From contig SKSV01000095.1 of the NCBI GenBank assembly GCA_007122815.1, positions 1 through 6,302 of the forward strand: DNA of 6,302 bases, read 5' to 3'. Below, piece after piece: positions 1 to 5,239 of the stretch. Source of the stretch: Trueperaceae bacterium. Its GTDB lineage: Bacteria > Deinococcota > Deinococci > Deinococcales > Trueperaceae. The notes below the pieces were generated by a model. That model was not told the DNA's origin and did no database searches. It saw only the letters and a program-made list of their open reading frames with translations. Each line of letters begins with the position of its first letter. Position 1 is the first letter of the stretch. A program made the translations under genes and the position numbers.

Positions 1-936
1 CCGGGCGGGTTCGCCACGCAGCACCCTCAACACCTCGTCGACGGCGTGCGCCGAGGCTCGGTAGTTCGCCTCTCGAGTCACGCCGGCCACGTGGGGGGTG
101 AGGATCAGGTTCGGGCAGCCCTCCAACGGGTCGGGCGCCGCCGGCGGCTCGCTCCGGCGCACGTCCAGGGCTGCGCCGCCCAGACGCCCCGAGCGCAACG
201 CCTCTGCGAGCGCGTGTTCGTCCACGAGCTCTCCCCGGGCCGTGTTCACCAGCAGGGCGCCAGGGGGTAGGTGCGCGAGGGCGTTGGCGTCGATCAGGTC
301 CCGGGTCGTCGACGAGAGCGGAACGTGCAGGGTCAAGGCGTCGGAGCGCTCGAGGAGCGCTCCGAACCCCAAGAGCTCGACCTCGTGCTCCTGGACCGCT
401 TGGCTGCTGTCGTGAACGTACGGATCGGCGGCCAGCACGCGCATGCCGAACGCCCGCGCCCGCCTCGCGACGCGCGCGCCTATGTCGCCGAGGCCGACGA
501 CGCCCAAGGTCGCCCCGTACAACTCGCGTCCCATGTACTGCTGCCGGTCCCAGCCACCGTCGGCCACGTGAGCCGTGGCTGGGCCGAAGCGGCGTGACAG
601 GGCGATGATCGCGCCGATGACGTACTCGGCGACGCTGGTGGCGTTCGTCCCAGGCGCCCAGGAGACGACTATGTCGCGTGCGCGCGCCGCGGCCACGTCG
701 ACGCGCTCGAGGCCGACACCGACCCGCCCGACGACACGCAGTCTCGGAGCGGCTTCGAGGAGTTCGGTGTCCACACGCGTCAGGTTGCGGACCACCAGGG
801 CCTCGGCTTCAGCGAGCGCCTCGAGGAGCCGCGGGCGGTCGGCGTGTAGGTGAGGGTCGGCCAACACCTCGCCCCGCTCGTTCAGCCGCTCGAGGGCGCT
901 AGCATCGATCCACTCCGAAACCACGACGCGAGCCAT
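1..936 (-). CDS. NAD-dependent D-2-hydroxyacid dehydrogenase (SerA/hydroxypyruvate reductase type), 3' end cut off by the window edge
   Basis: I translated this frame by hand: 312 codons from the ATG at 936 to base 1 with no stop, so the C-terminus lies outside the window. The protein has the two-domain layout of the D-isomer-specific 2-hydroxyacid dehydrogenases. The NAD-binding motif GLGDIG is at residues 148-153, followed by an Asp at 171 (VLAADP) that favours NAD over NADP. The catalytic set is complete: Arg234 in NTARGELVDE, Glu263 in DVRRSEPP and His282 in LTPHVAG. Members reduce 2-keto acids or oxidise 2-hydroxyacids in the cytoplasm; 3-phosphoglycerate, hydroxypyruvate/glyoxylate and sulfolactate are all possible substrates and sequence alone does not decide. 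At 312 residues the catalytic domain is nearly complete; whether an ACT domain follows is unseen. The usual aromatic/acidic pair after DV is Arg260-Arg261 here, which is slightly odd. The start is supported by AGGAGGT nine bases upstream. It is divergent from the membrane protein gene. Confidence 0.9.
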   Translation of the reverse strand, partial: MARVVVSEWIDASALERLNERGEVLADPHLHADRPRLLEALAEAEALVVRNLTRVDTELLEAAPRLRVVGRVGVGLERVDVAAARARDIVVSWAPGTNATSVAEYVIGAIIALSRRFGPATAHVADGGWDRQQYMGRELYGATLGVVGLGDIGARVARRARAFGMRVLAADPYVHDSSQAVQEHEVELLGFGALLERSDALTLHVPLSSTTRDLIDANALAHLPPGALLVNTARGELVDEHALAEALRSGRLGGAALDVRRSEPPAAPDPLEGCPNLILTPHVAGVTREANYRASAHAVDEVLRVLRGEPAR

Positions 937-944
937 GATCGTAG

Positions 945-951
945 ACCTCCT
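945..951 (-). promoter_or_regulatory. Shine-Dalgarno site of the dehydrogenase gene
   Basis: The minus strand reads AGGAGGT here, a near-perfect match to the anti-Shine-Dalgarno sequence, with 8-9 bases to the ATG at 936. It fixes the start codon of the dehydrogenase. Confidence 0.8.
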
Positions 952-957
952 GGCGCG

Positions 958-985
958 ATGCTACCGCAACGAACTAGCGTCTCAC
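958..985 (-). promoter_or_regulatory. candidate sigma-70-type promoter of the dehydrogenase gene
   Basis: On the minus strand GTGAGA (985-980; four of six match TTGACA) is followed after 16 bases by TAGCAT (963-958; four of six match TATAAT). Transcription would begin near 951, giving a very short leader that starts at about the ribosome-binding site. This is plausible but rests on pattern matching alone; the spacer holds no better pair that I can see on this strand. Confidence 0.3.
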
Positions 986-1064
986 GCGGCCTCGTCGGCG
1001 ATGGTGAGGCGGTAGGCTGTGGGTAGATCGCCCAGCCCGAGTGAGGCGGGTACCGGCTGGACAC

Positions 1065-1069
1065 GGAGG
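1065..1069 (+). promoter_or_regulatory. Shine-Dalgarno site deciding the start of the membrane protein gene
   Basis: GGAGG lies seven bases before the ATG at 1077. The reading frame is also open from a GTG at 1041, but that codon has no ribosome-binding site and would add a polar 12-residue stretch before the helix, so 1077 is preferred. Confidence 0.75.
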
Positions 1070-1076
1070 CTCATCG

Positions 1077-1523
1077 ATGTACATCGGACTGTTGCACTTC
1101 CATAACGCCATGCGCTGGTTGGTCCTGTTGGCTGCCGTGGTAGCCGTGGTCGTGGCGGTCGCCGGCTTCGTGCGCGGCGCACCTTGGGGGCGTGGCGCGA
1201 AGCTGTCCGGCTTGGCCTACCTCATCACCATGGACGTGCAGCTGCTCGTGGGCTTCATCCTCTACGGCGTCAGCCCGATAGTGCGCGCTGCGATGGGTGA
1301 CGTGTCGCTCGCGATGTCCGACTCCGAGATGCGCTTCTTCCTGTTCGAGCACCTGCTCTTGATGGTGGTCGCCGTGGTGCTGGTGCATCTGGGTTACGCG
1401 ATGTCGAAGCGCGCTGCTTCCGCGCGACGCGCGTACGCTCGCGCGAGCACGTTCTACACGCTGGGGCTGATCGCGCTGCTGCTGGGCATGCCCTGGTGGC
1501 GGCCGCTCCTACCAGGGACTTGA
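1077..1523 (+). CDS. small four-helix integral membrane protein, resembling a family often labelled 'cytochrome B'
   Basis: The product is 148 residues with four hydrophobic segments at about 14-31, 42-66, 86-109 and 122-141, separated by short charged loops. It starts MYIGLLHFHNAMRW, has QLLVGFILYGVSP in the second helix, FLFEHLLLM at the start of the third, and FYTLGLIALLLGMPWW at the end. From memory this order matches small membrane proteins common in Bacteroidetes that databases label 'cytochrome B' without experimental support. His7, His9, His92 and His104 sit in or next to helices and could bind heme, but this is not shown. I recall a His before QLL in those relatives; here the position is Asp53, so a heme ligand may be absent. 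A redox or electron-transfer role is a guess; safest name is conserved membrane protein. The gene is divergent from the dehydrogenase and its stop codon lies inside the first copy of a tandem repeat. Confidence 0.78.
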   Translation: MYIGLLHFHNAMRWLVLLAAVVAVVVAVAGFVRGAPWGRGAKLSGLAYLITMDVQLLVGFILYGVSPIVRAAMGDVSLAMSDSEMRFFLFEHLLLMVVAVVLVHLGYAMSKRAASARRAYARASTFYTLGLIALLLGMPWWRPLLPGT

Positions 1524-1586
1524 GAGGCGCCCGGGGGTTGAGAGGCGCCCCGGGGGTTGAAAGGCGCCCCGGGGGTTGAGAGGCGC
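1520..1586 (+). repeat. 19-bp GC-rich tandem repeat, about 3.6 copies
   Basis: The unit is TTGAGAGGCGCCCCGGGGG. Copies lie at 1520-1537 (18 bp, one C missing), 1538-1556 (exact), 1557-1575 (one G to A change) and 1576-1586 (first 11 bases only). Each unit contains GGCGCC and a CCCCGGGG palindrome, so neighbouring units can form several alternative stem-loops, for example CCGGGG of copy 1 with CCCCGG of copy 2. The TGA at 1521-1523 in copy 1 is the stop codon of the membrane protein gene, so the array is essentially its 3' untranslated region. Nineteen is not a multiple of three, which argues against a coding role. Confidence 0.9.
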
Positions 1587-1613
1587 AAGACGTCGGAGAA
1601 CCTCAAAAAGGGG

Positions 1614-1642
1614 TGGACCCCGTGTGGGAGGCACGGGGTCCA
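1614..1642. terminator. strong hairpin, probable terminator or processing element after the membrane protein gene
   Basis: TGGACCCCGTG (1614-1624) pairs perfectly over 11 bp with CACGGGGTCCA (1632-1642) around a seven-base loop. No T-run follows on the plus strand. An A5 tract precedes it at 1605-1609, so on the minus strand the stem is followed, after CCCC, by TTTTT, resembling an intrinsic terminator for minus-strand transcription. A competing small stem GGGG/CCCC (1610-1613 with 1618-1621) is also possible. It may end transcripts from either direction. Confidence 0.55.
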
Positions 1643-1659
1643 GGTTCGGAAGAGAGTGG

Positions 1660-1679
1660 GAGGCCTGGGAGGGGGCCTC
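1660..1679. other. second, weaker stem-loop
   Basis: GAGGCC (1660-1665) pairs with GGCCTC (1674-1679) around an eight-base loop. It lies 17 bases after the strong hairpin and may reinforce it; no T-run follows on the plus strand. Confidence 0.35.
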
Positions 1680-1754
1680 ATAGATCCACGACCTGAGTTT
1701 ACGCACGCTCTCGCACGGGATTCTTACGCAAGCGCCAGCCGCGCGCGCGATTCC

Positions 1755-1763
1755 TGCTAGCGT
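1755..1763 (+). promoter_or_regulatory. candidate extended -10 element of the transporter operon
   Basis: TGCTAGCGT fits the TGnTAnnnT pattern of an extended -10 box. Transcription would start near 1770, giving a leader of about 85 bases. No -35 hexamer at normal spacing is visible, which an extended -10 can tolerate. Weak evidence. Confidence 0.25.
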
Positions 1764-1845
1764 AGGCGAACCCTCACGGCCGCGCGCCGCACGGACGGGC
1801 CGGGCCGGGGTGAACCGTCGCGCGGCAGTGCACCGCGCCGGTATG

Positions 1846-1850
1846 GGAGG
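1846..1850 (+). promoter_or_regulatory. Shine-Dalgarno site of the binding protein gene
   Basis: GGAGG lies four bases before the ATG at 1855. The spacing is a little short, but this start puts the hydrophobic signal peptide at the very N-terminus. The frame is open further up, from GTG at 1810 and ATG at 1843, but those starts lack a ribosome-binding site. Confidence 0.65.
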
Positions 1851-1854
1851 AACT

Positions 1855-3360
1855 ATGCTCCGACACTCGGTTTGGCTCTTGAGTGGGATCCTCGCCCTCG
1901 GTCTGCTGGCTTCAGCGTTCGCGCAGACGCCGGCGCCGTCACGCGGTGGGACTTTGGTGGTCGCCATCAGCGCGGACCCCCCGGGTTGGGATCCGACCGC
2001 CTCGACCTCACAGGAGATCCCCAGGGTCGTCTACGGAAACGTCTTCGAGGGTCTCGTGCGCTTCGATCGCCACGGCGAGATCGTGCCCGCGTTGGCCACC
2101 ACATGGTCGGTCTCGAGCGACAACCTGACCTGGACGTTCACGTTGCGCGAAGACGTCAGTTTCCACGACGGCACCCCCTTCGGAGTCGACGACGTGCTGG
2201 CGAAGTTCGAGCGCGCGCGAGACCCCGACAGCGGTCACGTCAACCAGCAGTACTACGCCGCGATAGAGGACGTCAGCGCTCCCGACGCGAGCACCATCGT
2301 GTTCACGCTGTCGCAACCGAACCGTAGCCTGCTCTACAACCTCGCGCGGCCGGACTCGATCATCTACCCCGCCGGCAGCGCCGGGACTCAGCGGGCGCAG
2401 CCCGTGGGCACCGGTCCGTTCCGCTTCGCGCGTTACGTCGAGGGGAGCGAGGTGCGTCTCGAGCGCTTCGAGGACTACTGGAACCCCGAACTGCCGTACC
2501 TCGAGAGCGTCACGTTCCGCATCATCGGCGACCCGAACACGCGCCTCGCGGCGCTGCAGGCGGGCGACATCGACCTCATCGGCGCGGCCGTGCCGCCCGA
2601 GCAGGTACAGCTGATAGACGCCGCTCCCGACCTCAAGACGTACGCCGGCACCGCCACCACGGAGATAACCGTGGCGATGAACAACGCCCGGCCGCCCTTC
2701 GACGACATCCGCGTGCGCCAGGCGATCACCCACGCCATCGACAAGCACGCGATCGTCGAGGGCGCCTTCTTCGGGCAAGGCACCGTGATCGGCACGCACA
2801 TGACGCCCGCGGAGCCCTACTACATAGACCTCACCGACACCTACCCGTACGACCCGGAGCGAGCCCGTGCCCTGCTCGCCGAGGCGGGCTACGCCGAAGG
2901 CCTCAGCTTCGACTTCGAGCTCCCCGAGCCGTACCCGTTCGAGCGCCGCACGGGTGAGGTGATCGCCCAGCAACTGCGTGAGGTGGGCATAGACGTCAAC
3001 CTCTCGGTCGTCGAGTGGGGAACGTGGATCCAGCGCATCTTCCTCGGCGCCGACTACGACATGACGATCATCGGTCACTCCGAGCCACGCGACATCAACA
3101 TCTACGCCAACCCCGACTACTACTACCAGTACGGCAACCTCAGGATCGCCGAGCTCTTGGCCGAGGCCGAGGCGGCGCCGAGCGCAGCCGAGGAGATTGC
3201 CGCTTACCAGGAGATCGCGCGGATCATCGCTGATGACGCCGTCAACGTGTGGGTGTTCAGCCCGGCCAACACCGTGGCCGCTCGCGAGGGCTTGTACGGC
3301 GTCTGGATCGACCAGCCCACTCCCGCCATCGACGTTACCGAGGTCTACTGGGCGCGCTGA
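1855..3360 (+). CDS. periplasmic substrate-binding protein of a peptide/nickel-type (DppA/OppA, SBP_bac_5) ABC importer
   Basis: The product is 501 residues, normal for this family. Residues 1-24 form a Sec signal peptide (hydrophobic core 6-22, likely cleavage after AFA at 23) with no lipobox cysteine, so the mature protein should be soluble in the periplasm rather than a lipoprotein. Family hallmarks follow in order: the PALAT-W-S-D-WTF-LR block with FHDGTPFGVDDV at 77-114, PVGTGPFRF at 183-191, YWNPELPYL at 208-216, an LQAGDIDLI stretch at 234-242 and VRQAITHAIDKHAI at 287-300. Members bind peptides, but others take nickel, glutathione, oligosaccharides or opines; the ligand cannot be read here. 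Two permease genes of the same transporter type follow at 47 and -4 bases, which makes one operon. The gap to the permease holds a stem-loop that could keep binding-protein mRNA more abundant than the rest. No ATPase gene is in the cluster. Confidence 0.95.
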   Translation: MLRHSVWLLSGILALGLLASAFAQTPAPSRGGTLVVAISADPPGWDPTASTSQEIPRVVYGNVFEGLVRFDRHGEIVPALATTWSVSSDNLTWTFTLREDVSFHDGTPFGVDDVLAKFERARDPDSGHVNQQYYAAIEDVSAPDASTIVFTLSQPNRSLLYNLARPDSIIYPAGSAGTQRAQPVGTGPFRFARYVEGSEVRLERFEDYWNPELPYLESVTFRIIGDPNTRLAALQAGDIDLIGAAVPPEQVQLIDAAPDLKTYAGTATTEITVAMNNARPPFDDIRVRQAITHAIDKHAIVEGAFFGQGTVIGTHMTPAEPYYIDLTDTYPYDPERARALLAEAGYAEGLSFDFELPEPYPFERRTGEVIAQQLREVGIDVNLSVVEWGTWIQRIFLGADYDMTIIGHSEPRDINIYANPDYYYQYGNLRIAELLAEAEAAPSAAEEIAAYQEIARIIADDAVNVWVFSPANTVAAREGLYGVWIDQPTPAIDVTEVYWAR

Positions 3361-3365
3361 GCGCC

Positions 3366-3398
3366 CTCGCTTAGCCGGCCGCCGGGACCGCGAGCGAG
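3366..3398 (+). other. possible intercistronic stem-loop between binding protein and permease genes
   Basis: CTCGCT (3366-3371) pairs with AGCGAG (3393-3398), and CCGG/CCGG (3375-3378 with 3382-3385) can form a smaller inner stem. It starts five bases after the binding protein stop. Structures in this place often protect the upstream mRNA from 3' exonucleases so that more binding protein than permease is made; that role is inferred here. Confidence 0.35.
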
Positions 3399-3407
3399 CC
3401 TCCGACC

Positions 3408-4352
3408 GTGGCCGCCTTCTTCGTCAAACGCCTACTCACCGCGCTCGTCAGCATCGTTCTCGCGAGCGCGGTGGTGTTCGCCGCTGTGCTCGCGATCCCG
3501 GGTGACCCCGCCGCGATCATCCTCGGCGTGACAGCTTCCCCAGACGCCTTGAGCGCCTTGCGTACTCAGCTGGGACTCGACGTGCCGGCGCCTCAGCGCT
3601 ACCTGCAGTGGCTGGCCGGACTAGTGCGCGGTGACCTGGGCACTTCGCTGCAGTACGAGCGCGCCGTGAGGGCACTGGTGGCCGACCGGGTGCCGCTCTC
3701 GGTGGCGCTGGCCGTCGGCGCGGCGCTGCTGGCCACGCTGTTGGCCGTGCCGGTGGGGGTGTTCACGGCCTTGCGGCGCGGCACACTGCTCGACCCGCTG
3801 GTCGTGCTCGCCTCGCAGGTGGGCGCGGCGGTGCCGTCGTTCTGGCTGGGGCTCCTGCTGATCCTCGTCTTCTCGGTGGAGCTGCGCCTGCTGCCGGCTG
3901 GCGGTTTCCCAGGCTGGGAAGCTGGCGCCCTGGCCGCGTGGAGAGCGCTGCTTCTGCCGGTACTGGCGCTCGGCTTGGGTCAAGCGGCGGTGATGGTGCG
4001 CATGACGCGCGCCGCCCTCCTCGACGTCCTGGGTCAGGACTACGTCCGCACTGCGCGCGCCAAGGGGCTCGGTGCGACGAGCGTGGTCTGGAAGCACGCC
4101 TTGCGCAACGCCATGGTGACGCTGGTGACGATACTGGGCTTGTCGCTCACCAACGTCTTCATCGGCTCCATCATCATCGAGCAGGTCTTCGCGCTGCCCG
4201 GGCTGGGGAGGTTGGCGCTCTCAGCGATAGGCAACCGCGACTTCCCCCTGGTGCAGGGCGTGGTGCTCCTGTACGCCAGCACCATCGTCCTGCTCAGCTT
4301 CCTGGTGGACCTCTCGTACGGCTGGCTTGACCCCAGGATCCGCTACGCATGA
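3408..4352 (+). CDS. ABC importer permease, DppB/OppB type
   Basis: The product is 314 residues, the standard length for the first permease of peptide/nickel-type importers. Six membrane segments lie at about 9-30, 97-119, 130-158, 181-198, 237-258 and 281-303, with the usual long outside loop after the first helix that carries RGDLGTSLQ (74-82). The EAA loop that docks on the ATPase is at 212-232 (YVRTARAKGLG through KHALRN), and the family ends FALPGLGRL (261-269) and LDPRIRY (307-313) are present. It should form half of the membrane channel with the next gene's product. The start is GTG at 3408, with no clear Shine-Dalgarno sequence; no better start keeps the first helix. The stop codon overlaps the next ATG as ATGA, so the two are probably translationally coupled. 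The required ATPase partner is not encoded in the window. Confidence 0.96.
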   Translation: MAAFFVKRLLTALVSIVLASAVVFAAVLAIPGDPAAIILGVTASPDALSALRTQLGLDVPAPQRYLQWLAGLVRGDLGTSLQYERAVRALVADRVPLSVALAVGAALLATLLAVPVGVFTALRRGTLLDPLVVLASQVGAAVPSFWLGLLLILVFSVELRLLPAGGFPGWEAGALAAWRALLLPVLALGLGQAAVMVRMTRAALLDVLGQDYVRTARAKGLGATSVVWKHALRNAMVTLVTILGLSLTNVFIGSIIIEQVFALPGLGRLALSAIGNRDFPLVQGVVLLYASTIVLLSFLVDLSYGWLDPRIRYA

Positions 4353-5161
4353 AGCGTCTCCCACTGAACTTGACGCTCGGCGTCTCACTGGTCGGGATGG
4401 TCGTCTTGGCCGCCGCCGTCTCCTACGTCTGGCTCCCGCACGACCCGAACCGCATGGACTTCGGCGCTCAGTTCGCCGCTCCCGGCACGGCCTACCTGCT
4501 GGGCACGGATCACTTCGGTCGCGACCTGCTCTCCAGGCTGCTGGTGGGGGCGCGCTCCACCCTGCTCGTGAGCTTCGTGGCGGTGGGCATCTCACTGGGC
4601 TTGGGTGGCGCGCTGGGCGCGCTGGCCGGCTGGGTGGGCGGCTGGTTCGACGAGGCGATGATGCGCTTGGTCGACGTGCTCTACGCCTTCCCGGCCATCC
4701 TGATGGCGCTCTTGCTGGCGGCCGTGTTCCGGCCTGGCATCTTGACCGCCATGGCGGCGATCGGGCTCGCGACCGCGCCCGTCTTCGCGCGGCTCACGCG
4801 CGCCTCGGTGTTGAGCTTGCGCGGGCGCGAGTACGTGGAGGCGGGTCGGGCGCTGGGCGCCAGCGAAGCGCGGCTCCTGGCAACCCACGTGCTGCCCGGA
4901 GCTACCTCGCCGATCGTCGTGCAGGCCTCGCTCTCCATGGCCATCGCCGTGCTGGCGGAGGCGGCTCTCTCCTTCCTGGGGTTGGGAGCTCCCCCCGACG
5001 TACCCTCTTGGGGGAACATGTTGCGTGAGGCGCAAGGTTTCATGGCGCTCTCACCCTACCCGGCACTGGTGCCGGGCTTCGCGATCGTGGTCACGGTGCT
5101 CGGCTGGAGCCTCCTGGGCGACGGGCTCCGCGACCGGCTCGACCCCACGACTTCGCGCTGA
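4349..5161 (+). CDS. ABC importer permease, DppC/OppC type
   Basis: The product is 270 residues, typical for the second permease of this importer type. A first helix at about 8-27 is followed by the hallmark LGTDHFGRDLLSRLLVGAR (51-69), then membrane segments near 71-94, 107-127, 131-147, 185-210 and 238-257. The EAA docking loop is at 161-183 (EYVEAGRALGAS through HVLP), followed by EAALSFLGLG (204-213) with PSWGNML (219-225) and the C-terminal LGDGLRDRLDP (256-266). It pairs with the DppB-type permease. Its ATG overlaps the previous stop by four bases, so it probably relies on translational coupling. It is the last gene of the operon: the next gene is an unrelated exonuclease with its own promoter signal. 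In complete peptide importer operons DppD and DppF ATPases commonly follow at this point; they are absent here. Confidence 0.96.
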   Translation: MKRLPLNLTLGVSLVGMVVLAAAVSYVWLPHDPNRMDFGAQFAAPGTAYLLGTDHFGRDLLSRLLVGARSTLLVSFVAVGISLGLGGALGALAGWVGGWFDEAMMRLVDVLYAFPAILMALLLAAVFRPGILTAMAAIGLATAPVFARLTRASVLSLRGREYVEAGRALGASEARLLATHVLPGATSPIVVQASLSMAIAVLAEAALSFLGLGAPPDVPSWGNMLREAQGFMALSPYPALVPGFAIVVTVLGWSLLGDGLRDRLDPTTSR

Positions 5162-5177
5162 GAGCGGCGGACGCCTT

Positions 5178-5218
5178 CTGGCCCGACTCCGCGGCTTGCG
5201 CTGACGTCCTCGGGCCGG
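5178..5218 (+). terminator. candidate stem-loop at the end of the transporter operon
   Basis: GGCCCGA (5180-5186) pairs with TCGGGCC (5210-5216), extendable by a wobble pair and one more G-C pair, around a 23-base loop. It starts about 17 bases after the last permease stop. No T-run follows, so if it terminates transcription it does so without the classic signal. It overlaps the upstream promoter region of the exonuclease gene. Confidence 0.35.
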
Positions 5219-5227
5219 GCCACTACG

Positions 5228-5233
5228 TATCAT
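5228..5233 (+). promoter_or_regulatory. -10 box giving a leaderless transcript of the exonuclease gene
   Basis: TATCAT matches TATAAT at five of six positions. With its last base at -7, position +1 falls exactly on the A of the ATG at 5240. No Shine-Dalgarno sequence precedes that ATG, which fits a leaderless mRNA, a class well documented in Deinococcus. A clear -35 at normal spacing is lacking; CTGACG at 5201-5206 is 21 bases away, too far to be convincing. Confidence 0.5.
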
Positions 5234-5239
5234 CGCCGC

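Larger units (their letters stand above)
1524..1854. other. 331-base intergenic region without a credible gene
   Basis: It holds, in order, most of the 19-bp tandem repeat, an A5 tract (1605-1609), a strong hairpin (1614-1642), a weaker hairpin (1660-1679), and a stretch leading to the transporter operon that carries a possible extended -10 element (1755-1763). Open frames across it on either strand read the GC-rich repeat as Pro/Gly/Ala/Arg-rich sequence and lack family resemblance, so I call no gene here. Confidence 0.7.

Noticed and set aside
46..902. Plus-strand open frames in the left part of the window
   Set aside because: They are antisense to the dehydrogenase, whose minus-strand frame is open across the whole stretch and carries all catalytic motifs.
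1041..1076. GTG at 1041 as start of the membrane protein gene
   Set aside because: It has no ribosome-binding site, while the ATG at 1077 has GGAGG seven bases upstream and starts right at the family's typical N-terminus.
1520..1586. CRISPR array
   Set aside because: The units are directly adjacent with no unique spacers between them, and no cas gene is in the window.
1509..1967. Minus-strand open frame through the tandem repeat reading as Pro/Gly/Ala-rich repeats
   Set aside because: The 19-bp unit is not a multiple of three, the peptide has no family resemblance, and the frame runs antisense into the binding protein gene.
2008..3078. Long minus-strand open frame of 356 codons opposite the binding protein gene
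   Set aside because: It is a shadow of the strongly supported plus-strand gene: G/C-rich third positions keep the antisense frame open, and its translation is Arg/Val/Asp/Gly-rich with no family motif.
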